A stretch of DNA of 63,605 bases, taken from positions 1 to 63,605 of the forward strand of contig NZ_JAJUBC010000035.1 in NCBI RefSeq assembly GCF_028683095.1, given 5' to 3'. The notes beneath the pieces were generated by a model, which saw only the letters and a list, made by a program, of their open reading frames with translations, ran no database searches and was not told where the DNA came from. Source of the DNA: Enterovibrio gelatinilyticus. GTDB taxonomy: Bacteria > Pseudomonadota > Gammaproteobacteria > Enterobacterales > Vibrionaceae. Below, piece by piece: positions 19,961-30,150 of the stretch (its first letter is position 1; every line of letters begins with the position of its first letter). Position numbers and translations under genes: made by a program.

Positions 19961-20179
19961 TTATTGACCCAAAAGATAATGCTTGGCAGCACTTACCACC
20001 GCTGCCACTCTTCCTTCGTGTTCTTGCTCTGAAAGCCAAAAAGTCACATCAACCCAGCCATCAGTACTCATCATCGCTAACTCTGCGAATTGGATATCTA
20101 CCGTCAATGGATCCCACGCGCCATCAGCACGAATAAGGCCAACTTCAGTATCTAACCTAGGTATAGAAAATGCTTCCAT
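19961..20179 (-). CDS. 72-aa unknown protein coupled to crbS
   Basis: Starts one base after the crbS stop codon (TGA-C-ATG), the classic spacing of translational coupling, so it is the second gene of the crbS operon. The product has no signal peptide or membrane segment; it is a soluble, acidic protein, beginning MEAFSIPRLDTEVGLIRADG and containing WVDVTFWLSEQEHEGRV. I do not recognise the family. The amino acid make-up (Trp, hydrophobic beta-like blocks) and the coupling argue that it is real. An overlapping plus-strand frame is less likely. Confidence 0.7.
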   Translation of the reverse strand: MEAFSIPRLDTEVGLIRADGAWDPLTVDIQFAELAMMSTDGWVDVTFWLSEQEHEGRVAAVVSAAKHYLLGQ

Positions 20180-20180
20180 G

Positions 20181-23100
20181 TCAGCTCACTTTTTGTTGAA
20201 GAAGGGTTCTTAGCTTTAAGGGCTTCACTGGCTTGGCGATATAACTAAAACCCAACTCGCGAATTAATGTTCGAGTATCCACAGTGCGATCTGCCGTGAT
20301 TATCGCGCCAATAAACGCATCATCACCCAGTATTTCCCTGCAGCGTTGCAGTACATCTATCCCTGTTAACGATGGCGCAAGATGATAGTCACTGAGGATG
20401 GCATCCGGTACGAGGCCACCTTCCAATAAACTGACGACGTCATCAAGGTCTTCCGCGAGGTCAACCTGGCAGCCCCAGCGAGTTAGCAAGCTTTCCATAC
20501 CGGACAAGATGTCTCTTTCATTATCCACACAGAGCACACGAACCCCAGCAAGTGGTTCATCAATTTTCACCGATTCTTCAGCCACAACCCCAGTGTTACA
20601 ATACTGAGGCACTGCGGTGTCACATTGCGCCGTGATAGAAAATACCGTTCCTTCCCCCGGCCAAGATCGCAGACCCAACGGCTGATTGAGAATATGGCTA
20701 ATGCCTCGCGCGATGGCCAACCCAAGCCCTAACCCCAACTCAGCGCCTTTACGGTCAATACGCGTAAATTCATTAAAAATGTCTTGCTGGCGATCTTCCG
20801 GAATACCCAACCCGTTGTCCCACACTTCTATGCGGCATTGTGAGCCTTGCCGGCGCACACCGAGCAAAACGCGGCCATCTGGGTTATAACGAAAGGCATT
20901 GGTGAGGAAGTTTTGCAGCACTCTTCGCAGTAAACGTCGGTCTGATCGAATCCATAAGCCGGTGTGTTGCACACGAAAATCCACGCCCTGCTGACGGGCG
21001 ATCATGCCAAACTCTGCGGCAAGGGTGGAAAATACCTCATCGAGTTGAAAGCGAGTAATCTTGGCTTTCATCTTGCCAGACTCTAGGCGGGAGATATCCA
21101 ATAAATCACCAATCAAATCTTCAGCTGCACCCAAGGCACTCTCAATGTGAGAGGATGTTTTTTGTACGTCCTTATCTTGTGCCATTTCACTGAGTGATGA
21201 TGCAAACAAGCGCGCTGCATTCATCGGTTGCATCAAATCATGGCTTACCGCCGCAAGCAGGCGACTCTTCGATTGGGAAGCTTGCTCTGCCTTCGCCGTC
21301 GCGCTGATCAGGCGTCGGTTTAGTGACTCTAGCGCTTGAGTACGTTCAACGACACGCGCTTCCAAAGTTTCATTGGACTGCTTCAACGCTTCTTCCGCAT
21401 CACGGAACGCTGTGATGTCTGTGAAACTCATAACAAACCCACCACCGGGCATAGGATTACCCTGCACTTCGATCACTCGCCCGTCAGGGTGAACGCGCGA
21501 TGACGTATGCGAGGAGCCTTGACGAAGATAAGAGACTCGCTTTTTCACATGGTCTTCAATCTCACCTGGGCCACATAGCCCGCGCTCTGCGTTATAACGC
21601 ACCACGTCCGCAATCGGCCTGCCGACTTGAATCAAATCCGGCGGAAAATTGAATAGCTCCACATATCTTTGGTTCCACGCCACCAGCCTCAATTGCTTAT
21701 CAACCACTGAAATACCTTGGCTGATATGCTCTATCGCGCCTTGCAATAATCCTCGGCTAAAATCAAACAACTCAGACGCTTCATCAACAATGGTGGCGAT
21801 TTCTTCGAGTTGCATGTTGCGTCCTTGCAGCGCGGAGGTCAGCACGAGCTTGGCAGACGATGCACCAAACACCCCTGCCAGCACACGCTCGGTGTGACGA
21901 ATCAGCGCTGCACTGGCTTGTTGTTGTGGCAGTAGTACTTCACCGCGTTGCTCACCAAAGGCGCGGAAAGTTTGACGCATCCGTGTGCGGCCAACAAAAC
22001 GCGCTGCCAGCATCTCGAGTTCAGCAACCGTCACACGGCTTTGATACAAACTCGAATCATCACCTTCAGGCAATGGCGTTCCCACAAAGCTTGCGGCTTG
22101 CAGACGCTCACTTAACGACGGGCGCGTGGCCATCGACACCACCACAAAGCAGGATGTGTTTACCATCAAGCTCAGTACCATGCCCCAATCAACAGGGCTT
22201 AATGAGCGGAAAAACGGAATGTCTGGCGGCGCCAACAACCACAACACGATATTGGTATTGGCGTCCCCAGCCAGCATGCCAGTTTGCATCATCAGGGTCA
22301 TGAGCCACACGATGAACCCTGAAAGCAATCCCGCATACACGCCTTTTTTATTGGCTTGTCGCCAGTAGATACCGGCGACTAACGGCGGGGCGAATTGCGC
22401 AATCGCCGCGAAAGAAAGAAAACCAATCGCAGATAAAGACGGCACTTCGAGGATCAGTTGATAAAAGCCCCATGCCGCAATCAACAGCAAGAAAATCAAA
22501 GCACGACGCACATTGAGCAAAAGGCCAGAAAATTGCGTAAAGTTGCGGTTAGACACGCGCATTCTGCGCAGCAACTGAGGTAAGACTAAATCGTTCGACA
22601 CCATGATCGCCAAAGCAATCGTCGACACGATTACCATGCCACTTGCCGCCGAAGCGCCGCCTAAAAACGCCAATAACGCGATGCCTTCATTACCTGTGGA
22701 AAGCGGCAATTGGATCACATGGGTTTCGGCTGACAAGTGCGGCAAGAATATCTGCCCCGCATAAGCCAGCGGCAGCACAAACATGCCCATCAATAATAAG
22801 TAGGAAGGGAACACCCAACGCGCCGTATGCAAATCTTGGGCGCGAGCATTCTCAACGACCATGGTATGGAATTGGCGCGGCAAACAAATAATCGCAGCCA
22901 TGGTGAGCAAGGTGTGTACTAACAAAGCTCCCCACTGAGGTTCACCAACGAGGTTGGTTTCTTTTAAACTCGGCAAAGGGCCGGGGGCATCAAATAACAA
23001 AAAGACCGCAAAAACACCGACCACCAAAAAAGCGACCAGCTTGACGATAGACTCAAAAGCCACCGCCATCATCATGCCTCTGTGATGCTCGGTAGAATCG

Positions 23101-23648
23101 ATATGTCGCGTACCAAACAGCACGGTGAACATCGCCAACGACATACACACAAGCCAAGCTACTTGCCCTTGATTCAGCCCTGCACTTTGACCGATATCTG
23201 GCGCAATGACATCTAACCCCATGGTGATCCCACGAAGTTGCAACGCGATATAAGGCAAGATCCCCAGCACGGCGATCACCGTGACCATCACAGCCAATCC
23301 CTGCGATTTTCCGTAACGCGCAGCAATAAAATCCGCGATGGAGGTGATGTGTTCGCGCTTGGCGATCAGGATAATTCGAGCGAGGAATCGCCATCCAATG
23401 GTAAATACCAATATCGGGGCAAGATAGATAGGAAGGAAAGACCAAGGTTGACTAGATGCTTGCCCTACCGTGCCGAAAAAGGTCCACGAAGTACAATACA
23501 CCGCAATCGATAGGCTATATATCCACGGACGCCAGCCACGCAACCAACGCGGTCGGCTATCGCCATACCACGCAATTAAAAACAAAACGCCAAGGTACGC
23601 AAGTGCCACTGGCACCACTATCCATCCAGCCGACATAAATCCTTCCAT
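20181..23648 (-). CDS. crbS: CrbS-type hybrid histidine kinase with an SSS transporter domain
   Basis: 1155 residues. Residues 1-505 form an SLC5/SSS-type module of about 13 membrane segments; then a linker (520-630), a PAS domain (about 635-750), a short coiled coil, HisKA with H803 (VSHDLMQP), HATPase with N917 and the DNGLGIP box at 944-950, and a C-terminal receiver with D1087 and K1139. This layout is that of CrbS (MxtR in Pseudomonas), which senses acetate status and activates acs through a LuxR-type regulator. No clear ribosome-binding site is seen at the first ATG; an ATG four codons in is preceded by AAGGA but too closely. The neighbours (acs, acetate-type symporter, response regulator) agree. 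Confidence 0.9.
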   Translation of the reverse strand: MEGFMSAGWIVVPVALAYLGVLFLIAWYGDSRPRWLRGWRPWIYSLSIAVYCTSWTFFGTVGQASSQPWSFLPIYLAPILVFTIGWRFLARIILIAKREHITSIADFIAARYGKSQGLAVMVTVIAVLGILPYIALQLRGITMGLDVIAPDIGQSAGLNQGQVAWLVCMSLAMFTVLFGTRHIDSTEHHRGMMMAVAFESIVKLVAFLVVGVFAVFLLFDAPGPLPSLKETNLVGEPQWGALLVHTLLTMAAIICLPRQFHTMVVENARAQDLHTARWVFPSYLLLMGMFVLPLAYAGQIFLPHLSAETHVIQLPLSTGNEGIALLAFLGGASAASGMVIVSTIALAIMVSNDLVLPQLLRRMRVSNRNFTQFSGLLLNVRRALIFLLLIAAWGFYQLILEVPSLSAIGFLSFAAIAQFAPPLVAGIYWRQANKKGVYAGLLSGFIVWLMTLMMQTGMLAGDANTNIVLWLLAPPDIPFFRSLSPVDWGMVLSLMVNTSCFVVVSMATRPSLSERLQAASFVGTPLPEGDDSSLYQSRVTVAELEMLAARFVGRTRMRQTFRAFGEQRGEVLLPQQQASAALIRHTERVLAGVFGASSAKLVLTSALQGRNMQLEEIATIVDEASELFDFSRGLLQGAIEHISQGISVVDKQLRLVAWNQRYVELFNFPPDLIQVGRPIADVVRYNAERGLCGPGEIEDHVKKRVSYLRQGSSHTSSRVHPDGRVIEVQGNPMPGGGFVMSFTDITAFRDAEEALKQSNETLEARVVERTQALESLNRRLISATAKAEQASQSKSRLLAAVSHDLMQPMNAARLFASSLSEMAQDKDVQKTSSHIESALGAAEDLIGDLLDISRLESGKMKAKITRFQLDEVFSTLAAEFGMIARQQGVDFRVQHTGLWIRSDRRLLRRVLQNFLTNAFRYNPDGRVLLGVRRQGSQCRIEVWDNGLGIPEDRQQDIFNEFTRIDRKGAELGLGLGLAIARGISHILNQPLGLRSWPGEGTVFSITAQCDTAVPQYCNTGVVAEESVKIDEPLAGVRVLCVDNERDILSGMESLLTRWGCQVDLAEDLDDVVSLLEGGLVPDAILSDYHLAPSLTGIDVLQRCREILGDDAFIGAIITADRTVDTRTLIRELGFSYIAKPVKPLKLRTLLQQKVS

Positions 23649-23764
23649 GACATGCGGTTATCAATCGCTTATTTACCACGGCAGGTAAAATGCAACAACG
23701 TGCATTCCGAATGCCGTGAGCCATCTCTCCCTGACGCATCAACCTCCCTGCTGCATCAACCCTT

Positions 23765-24934
23765 CTAAGTACGATTCATTGGTGACGTATCTTTTGTTGA
23801 TCCTAAAGAGAGGAACAACACTGGTACACCCAAAAGTGCCATGGTGTAAAAACTGTCGCCGGCCCACAACGAATAAAATTCACCACTGATCACCGTCAAT
23901 ACCGCCATCACACCTCCTAACGGCAATGCGCTATAGAGTGCTTGTAACGCCATGATGTTCTCCGGCACTTGCTGTTGGATGTACCGCATAGCTGCAAGGT
24001 GTGCAACGCCAAACGTCACGCCATGCAAGGACTGCGCAACCACGAGAATACCCAACTCCGTCGACCATCCAGTGAGTAACCAACGCACAATCACCGCAAG
24101 TGCAGCCAGTCGAAATAGCGATTGCACCGACCAATGCCCAAATAGCCGCTGGCTGAACGCAAACATCAACACTTCCACACCAACGCCCAAACTCCATAAA
24201 TAGCCCACCCACAAATCTGACACGCCGGATTGCGTCCAATGGAGTGCACTAAATGCATAGTAAGTGGCATGACTGCCCTGAATCAGCGAGACAATCAAAA
24301 AGAAGACCAACACATTGCGTGATTTGAGCACTTGAATAAGAGGCGGCCTAACCGGGGACGTGAGCGCTTCGTTCTTGGGTAACGGATTGGGTGACACCAA
24401 ACTCCAACACCAAGAAATAAGTAATGCACTCGCGGCAAGCGGAACAATGATAGAAGGCCCAAATGTATCAATCATGCTGCCCGTGATCGTCGACCCCACA
24501 ACAAACGCGAGTGACCCCCAAAGTCTGGCTTTCCCATAATCCACCAGTTTGCGGCGATGGTAATGGTTCGCCAACGCATCAGAAACGGGGATCGCTGGCC
24601 CGATCACCGCATTAATCATCACTGACAAAGCCGTTAACCACAGCACATTCGGAGAGGCAATAAGATGAAGAAAACCAATAACAGTAGCAAGAAACGCCAA
24701 ACCACGAACGGCTGGAAGCAAATGCTCTGGCAAATGAAAACGCGGCGTAACCGTCAGGTTGACGACAAATCGCGTCATGATGCCAGCCCCCAGCACGATG
24801 CCAATATCTTCAGGAGAAAGCCCAAGCCAAGCGAGCCAGACTGACCAAAAAGGCAGATATACGCCAAACGCGAAGAAGAAGGTCCCGTAATACATAGACA
24901 GCCAACGAAATGGGGAGGGACGATGACGTTTCAA
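23765..24934 (-). CDS. MFS transporter, HcaT (3-phenylpropionate permease) family
   Basis: About 389 residues, twelve membrane segments. The opening FRWLSMYYGTFFFAFGVYLPFWSVWLAWLGLSPEDIG-type block (read in parts: LPFWSVWLAWLGLS) and the PRFHLPEHLLPAVRGL region are typical of the HcaT/nucleoside-H+ symporter-like MFS group found in proteobacteria; real substrates are mostly unknown. I chose TTG at 24934 (LKRHRPSPFRWLS), which has GAAGGA 8 nt upstream and gives the family length; longer frames from 25072 add 46 non-conserved residues. It is upstream of crbS on the same strand (116-bp gap). Confidence 0.82.
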   Translation of the reverse strand: MKRHRPSPFRWLSMYYGTFFFAFGVYLPFWSVWLAWLGLSPEDIGIVLGAGIMTRFVVNLTVTPRFHLPEHLLPAVRGLAFLATVIGFLHLIASPNVLWLTALSVMINAVIGPAIPVSDALANHYHRRKLVDYGKARLWGSLAFVVGSTITGSMIDTFGPSIIVPLAASALLISWCWSLVSPNPLPKNEALTSPVRPPLIQVLKSRNVLVFFLIVSLIQGSHATYYAFSALHWTQSGVSDLWVGYLWSLGVGVEVLMFAFSQRLFGHWSVQSLFRLAALAVIVRWLLTGWSTELGILVVAQSLHGVTFGVAHLAAMRYIQQQVPENIMALQALYSALPLGGVMAVLTVISGEFYSLWAGDSFYTMALLGVPVLFLSLGSTKDTSPMNRT

Positions 24935-25161
24935 ACTGGCGGATCCTTCTACCAAGGTTGAGCCCCTAGCAAGCTGAAGATGCACTGACTTCAGGTGACA
25001 TAGAGCGAGAGAGTTGGAATTCTGACAGCGAATGCAAAAAACTGATAGCGCAAAAATGTAGCAATGACGCATAGACTAAAGTCTGCTGGCAAGCGTACGA
25101 GTCGTAAGACACACTGGAACTATACGCAATGTGCCGTGTTTACTATGCAAAGGGAGTTGCC

Positions 25162-26964
25162 ATGCCAGAGCCATTTGATACGTCTTCTCCGCCGTTTGAC
25201 CGCCTTGATACTAAGCAGGCGCAAACTTTGCTATCGGCACTCGACGTGGCTTATTACCGCCGCGGTGACACTTTGATTGAAAAAGGCGATCAGAACAGCG
25301 CGCTAAACATAGTCATCAAAGGACGGGTACAAGAAGTTAACCCCGACACCAAAGAAGTGCAGGCACAATACATCAAAGATGACTTGTTCGATGCCCGCGC
25401 ACTTTTGCTCGGGCATTCCCACCATAGCTATCGCGCCGTTGAAGACACCTTATGTTACGTTCTTCCCAAAGCCGTCTTCGTCACTCTATACGACGAAAAT
25501 CAAGCGTTCGCTGATTACTTCAACACCAGTTTTAGCCAGCGAAAGCGTCTACTTGAGAAAGCACAACAACAGCAAAATTTGGCCGAATTCATCCTAACTC
25601 AAGTTGACGAGACGAATATTCAACCCATTGTCACCTTAAATCACGACACCTCGATTCATGACGCCACACATATCTTGCGCAAACAACGACAAGACTGCGC
25701 ATTGGTCGCGATGAAAGGGGGGGAAAACGACATAGGGATAATCACGCGAACCAATCTATTACATGCTTTAGTCGAAGATGGTCATTCTCAAGCCCACCCT
25801 ATCGGCGACGTTGCCACCGCTCCAGTGATCAGTGTTGAAGTCGGTGATTTTCTCTTTAATGTGATGATATTAATGACCCGAGATAGGGTGAAGCGCGTAC
25901 GAGTCACTGACAATGGTGAAACCGTGGGTATGCTAGATATGACACAGGTGTTGAGTCTATTCTCAACACACTCCCACGTGCTTACGTTACAAATTAACCG
26001 AGCTCACTCTATCGAAGAGCTGGCGCTTGCCGCCAACAACCAACAGCAGTTGGTGACATCACTCACCAACAACGGCATTCATACCCAATTCGTGATGGAG
26101 CTCATTTCCGCTGTGAACGAGCAGATTATCGAAAAAGCCTTTCGCCTCACCATGCCAGATGCGTTTTACGACAAATGCTGTTTGTTTGTTATGGGCTCAG
26201 AAGGGCGCGGTGAGCAAATACTGAAAACCGACCAAGACAATGGTCTGATCTTGGCGGACGACGCAGATTGGCCAGATGTTCAACATTACATGGCACGCTT
26301 TAGTGAAGTATTAAGTCGGCTGGGTTATCCCCCATGCCCTGGGAACGTCATGGTCAGCAACCCTCGCTGGGTAAAAACACAATCTGAGTGGCAAAAAGAG
26401 GTACTCGCTTTGTGTCAGATCTCAGATGAAAGAAGTTTAATGGACTTGGCCATCATTGCGGATAGCCATGCTGTAGCGGGCAACAAAAGCCTGTTGGAGC
26501 CTGTTGCCGATCGACTTCGTAGCACGCTAAAAGGCAATATGCTTGCGCTTAACACCTTTGTTCGTCCCTGCCTTGCGTTTCGTGTTCCTTTGACATTATT
26601 TGGCAGCCTTAGGACTGACAAAGAAGGATTGGATGTCAAAAAAGGAGGAATATTCCCATTGGTTCATGGCGTGCGAACACTCGCATTGGAAAAAGGGATC
26701 CGCGAAACCAATACCTTCGATCGACTCAATGCATTGGTTGAATGCCATGCTCTCGAACAGGAGACGGCTAACAACCTCACCGAAGCATTGAAGTTATTCG
26801 TCAAAACTCGACTGCGCCAACAACTCAATGATGACGCAGCATCAGGCAACCAACTTGATGTCACGCTGCTTCCTCGAACCGAACGAGATTTGCTACGTGA
26901 TTGCCTAAGTGTCGTGAAGAAGTTTAAAGAACGACTTGCCTCTCACTACCAAGTGAGGGACTAA
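25162..26964 (+). CDS. cNMP-binding / CBS / DUF294 nucleotidyltransferase protein
   Basis: 600 residues. Order: cyclic-nucleotide-binding-like domain (about 12-125), two CBS domains (about 150-265), and a GlnD-like nucleotidyltransferase domain with GSEGRGEQ (345-352) and the metal pair D357-x-D359, followed by the DUF294 C-terminal helical domain. Such proteins are predicted regulators that sense adenylates and may modify a partner; the target is unknown. GGGAG precedes the ATG. The next gene, a DnaQ-like exonuclease, begins one base after this stop codon, and acs follows. The pair is often found beside acs or actP genes in proteobacteria, which suggests a job in acetate metabolism. Confidence 0.9.
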   Translation: MPEPFDTSSPPFDRLDTKQAQTLLSALDVAYYRRGDTLIEKGDQNSALNIVIKGRVQEVNPDTKEVQAQYIKDDLFDARALLLGHSHHSYRAVEDTLCYVLPKAVFVTLYDENQAFADYFNTSFSQRKRLLEKAQQQQNLAEFILTQVDETNIQPIVTLNHDTSIHDATHILRKQRQDCALVAMKGGENDIGIITRTNLLHALVEDGHSQAHPIGDVATAPVISVEVGDFLFNVMILMTRDRVKRVRVTDNGETVGMLDMTQVLSLFSTHSHVLTLQINRAHSIEELALAANNQQQLVTSLTNNGIHTQFVMELISAVNEQIIEKAFRLTMPDAFYDKCCLFVMGSEGRGEQILKTDQDNGLILADDADWPDVQHYMARFSEVLSRLGYPPCPGNVMVSNPRWVKTQSEWQKEVLALCQISDERSLMDLAIIADSHAVAGNKSLLEPVADRLRSTLKGNMLALNTFVRPCLAFRVPLTLFGSLRTDKEGLDVKKGGIFPLVHGVRTLALEKGIRETNTFDRLNALVECHALEQETANNLTEALKLFVKTRLRQQLNDDAASGNQLDVTLLPRTERDLLRDCLSVVKKFKERLASHYQVRD

Positions 26965-26965
26965 C

Positions 26966-27589
26966 ATGAACGTGCTGTCGCGTTATTGGCATCAGTACAA
27001 ATGGCGAAACACGTTATATGCCCCGCTTTTTGAGACGCCAACAGATCACGAGCTGGTTGCGCTCGATTGCGAAACCACCAGCCTCGATCCTCACAAAGCT
27101 GAGTTAGTGACGATTGCAGCAACAAAAATACGCAACAACACCGTTATTACCAGTGAGCCTCTAACACTCACCTTGCGCGCACCTTCATCGTTAAACGCCC
27201 AATCGGTCAAAATACATGGTATACGCCATCAAGATCTCAACGATGGTTTGACCGAAAAAGATGCCATGCAACAACTGATCGATTTCATCGAAAATCGGCC
27301 CATCGTGGGGTATTACATTCACTATGACAAAGCCATTCTTGATCGCTATGCCAAACGGCTATTAGGGTTCAAATTGCCTAACGCCACCATTGAGGTCAGT
27401 GACATCTACCGCAAAAAGCTCGAACACGTGCTTCCCAACGCCGATTACGATTTGAGTATGGAGGCAATAGGACACAACTTGGATTTACCACTGTCTGGAC
27501 GACATGATGCACTTCAAGATGCCGTCAGCGCAGCCTTGATATACGTACGTTTAAAGTACGGTGACGTGCCAGTACCCAGATCGTATTGA
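26966..27589 (+). CDS. DnaQ-like 3'-5' exonuclease (DEDDh)
   Basis: 207 residues. All five DEDDh residues are present: D34 and E36 (LDCET), D121 (HYDKAIL), H180 and D185 (RHDALQD), so catalytic activity is expected. It resembles DNA polymerase III epsilon but is a stand-alone paralogue; the substrate could be DNA, RNA or a nucleotide product of its neighbour. One base separates it from the DUF294 gene (TAA-C-ATG), so the two are translationally coupled. Confidence 0.9.
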   Translation: MNVLSRYWHQYKWRNTLYAPLFETPTDHELVALDCETTSLDPHKAELVTIAATKIRNNTVITSEPLTLTLRAPSSLNAQSVKIHGIRHQDLNDGLTEKDAMQQLIDFIENRPIVGYYIHYDKAILDRYAKRLLGFKLPNATIEVSDIYRKKLEHVLPNADYDLSMEAIGHNLDLPLSGRHDALQDAVSAALIYVRLKYGDVPVPRSY

Positions 27590-27732
27590 ACATCACGCAA
27601 CTAGGTGCATTCAAGTGAGATCAGTACCTCATTGCGAGGCTCGTCAGTTCACAAATATCAGAGAAAATGTACACGTCATCCTAAAGTCTAATTGTCGAGA
27701 ACCCTCATCTGACCGACCTTAATGTAAAACAA

Positions 27733-27770
27733 GACCACAATACCGTACCCTATTCTTATATGACGTGGTC
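27733..27770. repeat. Inverted repeat in the acs leader or promoter region
   Basis: GACCAC (27733-27738) and GTGGTC (27765-27770) spaced by 26 bp, about 50-90 bp before the acs start. It could be a loose hairpin in the acs leader or a regulator site; arms are only 6 bp, so chance is possible. Confidence 0.3.
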
Positions 27771-27821
27771 GAAAAATCAGGATGCCTGACAGCATCACGC
27801 AGGAACACAAGGAGAAAGATA

Positions 27822-29771
27822 ATGAGTGAGGTTCACCTGCACCCGGTAATGCCGGAGATTGAAGCAAACGCGCACGTAAACAACGATGGCTACCGTGAGA
27901 TGTATCAGCAATCTGTTGTTAACCCAGAAGGATTCTGGCGCGAACACGGCAAGATCGTTGACTGGATCAAACCGTACACCAAGGTGAAGCACACCTCTTT
28001 TGATACAGGCCACGTCGATATCAAGTGGTTCGAAGATGGCACACTCAACGTTTCTGCTAACTGTATCGACCGCCACCTTGCAACCAAAGGCGACCAAGTC
28101 GCGTTAATTTGGGAAGGTGACGACCCAGCTGATGACAAATCACTGACCTACAACGAACTGCACACCGAAGTGTGTAAGTTTGCCAATGCTTTGAAAGGCC
28201 AAGGTGTTCGAAAAGGCGACGTAGTTTGCCTATACATGCCTATGGTACTTGAAGCTGCCGTCGCAATGCTGGCTTGTACCCGCATCGGCGCAGTTCACAC
28301 CATCGTATTCGGTGGCTTCTCACCAGACGCCCTTGCAGGCCGCATTGTCGATTCAAACGCAAAAGTCGTTATCACTGCCGATGAAGGCGTACGTGGTGGA
28401 CGCGCTGTTCCTCTAAAACAAAACGTTGATGCTGCGCTAGCGAATCCAGCGGTCAACTGCGTGGAAAAAGTGGTAGTGTATCAACGCACTGGTAACACTG
28501 TTGAGTGGCAATCAGATCGCGACGTATGGTGGCATGAAGCCACGGCTGTCGTATCAGACAACTGCGAACCAGAAGAGATGAGCGCGGAAGATCCACTGTT
28601 CATTCTTTACACTTCAGGCTCAACGGGCACACCAAAAGGCGTACTTCACACTACAGGTGGTTATTTGGTTTACGCCACCATGACGTTCAAGTACGTATTC
28701 GATTACCAAGAGGGCGAAGTTTTCTGGTGTACAGCAGATGTAGGTTGGATCACTGGCCACAGCTACCTAGTCTACGGACCGCTGGCAAACGGCGCTAAAA
28801 CCATTTTGTTCGAAGGTGTACCTAACTATCCATCAACGGCGCGCATGAGCGAAGTGGTTGATAAGCATCAGGTCAACATCTTGTATACCGCACCAACGGC
28901 GATTCGCGCATTGATGGCGAAAGGCAACGAAGCCGTTGAAGGCACCAAGCGTGATTCATTGCGCATCATGGGCTCCGTGGGCGAACCGATTAACCCTGAA
29001 GCGTGGGAGTGGTACTACAAGACCATCGGCGACAGCAAATGTCCTATCGTTGATACTTGGTGGCAGACTGAAACTGGCGGCATTTTGATTTCACCACTGC
29101 CAGGCGCAACCGCGTTGAAACCAGGCTCAGCAACCCGTCCATTCTTTGGTGTTCAACCTGCTCTTGTCGACAACATGGGCAACATCGTAGAAGGGGCGAC
29201 AGAAGGTAACTTGGTCATGTTGGACTCATGGCCAGGTCAAATGCGTACTGTCTTTGGTGACCATGAACGCTTCGAGCAAACCTACTTCTCAACCTTCAAA
29301 GGCATGTACTTTACGGGTGACGGTGCACGTCGTGATGAAGACGGTTACTACTGGATCACAGGACGCGTTGATGACGTATTGAACGTATCAGGCCACCGCA
29401 TGGGTACGGCGGAAATCGAATCTGCGCTCGTCGCATTCGACAAAATTGCCGAAGCCGCTATTGTCGGTGTACCGCATGATATTAAAGGCCAGGCAATCTA
29501 CGCGTACATCACGCTTAACTCTGGCGAAGTACCAAGTGCAGAGCTAACCAAAGAAGTGAAAAACTGGGTACGTAAGGAAATTGGTCCTATCGCCACTCCA
29601 GATTTCATCCATTGGACAGATGCATTGCCAAAAACCCGCTCAGGTAAAATCATGCGCCGAATCCTACGCAAGATTGCAACTGGCGATACTGGCACACTGG
29701 GTGACACTTCCACATTGGCCGATCCGGGCGTGGTTGATAAACTGATCGCTGAGAAGTCTAGCGTGGTTTAA
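27822..29771 (+). CDS. acs: Acetyl-CoA synthetase
   Basis: 649 residues. Activates acetate to acetyl-CoA with ATP, the scavenging arm of the acetate switch. ANL motifs: [50 protein letters not shown], and [11 protein letters not shown] with K609, the lysine acetylated and inactivated in enteric Acs. AAGGAG precedes the ATG (an upstream in-frame extension of 19 codons has no support). CrbS/CrbR control of acs is known in V. cholerae; both the kinase and a candidate regulator are in this window. Confidence 0.97.
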   Translation: MSEVHLHPVMPEIEANAHVNNDGYREMYQQSVVNPEGFWREHGKIVDWIKPYTKVKHTSFDTGHVDIKWFEDGTLNVSANCIDRHLATKGDQVALIWEGDDPADDKSLTYNELHTEVCKFANALKGQGVRKGDVVCLYMPMVLEAAVAMLACTRIGAVHTIVFGGFSPDALAGRIVDSNAKVVITADEGVRGGRAVPLKQNVDAALANPAVNCVEKVVVYQRTGNTVEWQSDRDVWWHEATAVVSDNCEPEEMSAEDPLFILYTSGSTGTPKGVLHTTGGYLVYATMTFKYVFDYQEGEVFWCTADVGWITGHSYLVYGPLANGAKTILFEGVPNYPSTARMSEVVDKHQVNILYTAPTAIRALMAKGNEAVEGTKRDSLRIMGSVGEPINPEAWEWYYKTIGDSKCPIVDTWWQTETGGILISPLPGATALKPGSATRPFFGVQPALVDNMGNIVEGATEGNLVMLDSWPGQMRTVFGDHERFEQTYFSTFKGMYFTGDGARRDEDGYYWITGRVDDVLNVSGHRMGTAEIESALVAFDKIAEAAIVGVPHDIKGQAIYAYITLNSGEVPSAELTKEVKNWVRKEIGPIATPDFIHWTDALPKTRSGKIMRRILRKIATGDTGTLGDTSTLADPGVVDKLIAEKSSVV

Positions 29772-29789
29772 TGTTCACTTAAGTCGATG

Positions 29790-29817
29790 AAAAGGCCGCA
29801 GTGCGGCCTTTTTTATT
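29790..29817 (+). terminator. acs terminator
   Basis: Stem AAAAGGCCGC/GCGGCCTTTT with a very short loop and TTTTTTA, 19 bp after acs. Confidence 0.88.
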
Positions 29818-30008
29818 CCTATCGTTTTAAACGCAAAGCCACTACTCACCTTTATCAATATCAACGTATTGCACATCGGTTCATGGGAGCGAGATAACAC
29901 TTTTCGTTTCGGAAGTGGTCAAATCGTGAACTATCACCTCTTAATCCCAGTCATAAACCCGTAATCTATAACGCTGAATGTCTTAATATGTCTGATTAGA
30001 CCAGTATT

Positions 30009-30039
30009 TTGCTGCCATTTGCGGTGATTTCTCTATAAT
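30009..30039 (+). promoter_or_regulatory. Probable promoter of aroQ-accB-accC
   Basis: A perfect -10 TATAAT (30034-30039) with TTGCTG 19 bp upstream (30009-30014), giving a leader of about 105 nt ahead of aroQ. The gap 29772-30150 otherwise holds the acs terminator and no gene. Confidence 0.5.
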
Positions 30040-30150
30040 TGCCAGTGAGTGAATGGTCGGAGTGCCATTTTATAGGCTCTCGCACCACTCTGTGTTGAAA
30101 AGCAGAAGTTACGGTCTTTTCGCAACAAGAACAGGAACAAAGCGATCAAT

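Noticed and set aside
19983-20213. Plus-strand frame overlapping the 72-aa gene
   Set aside because: The minus-strand frame is coupled to crbS and has a more protein-like composition.
23736-23761. Direct repeat GCATCAACC twice before crbS
   Set aside because: Only two 9-bp copies right after a stop codon; could be chance and no regulator is suggested.
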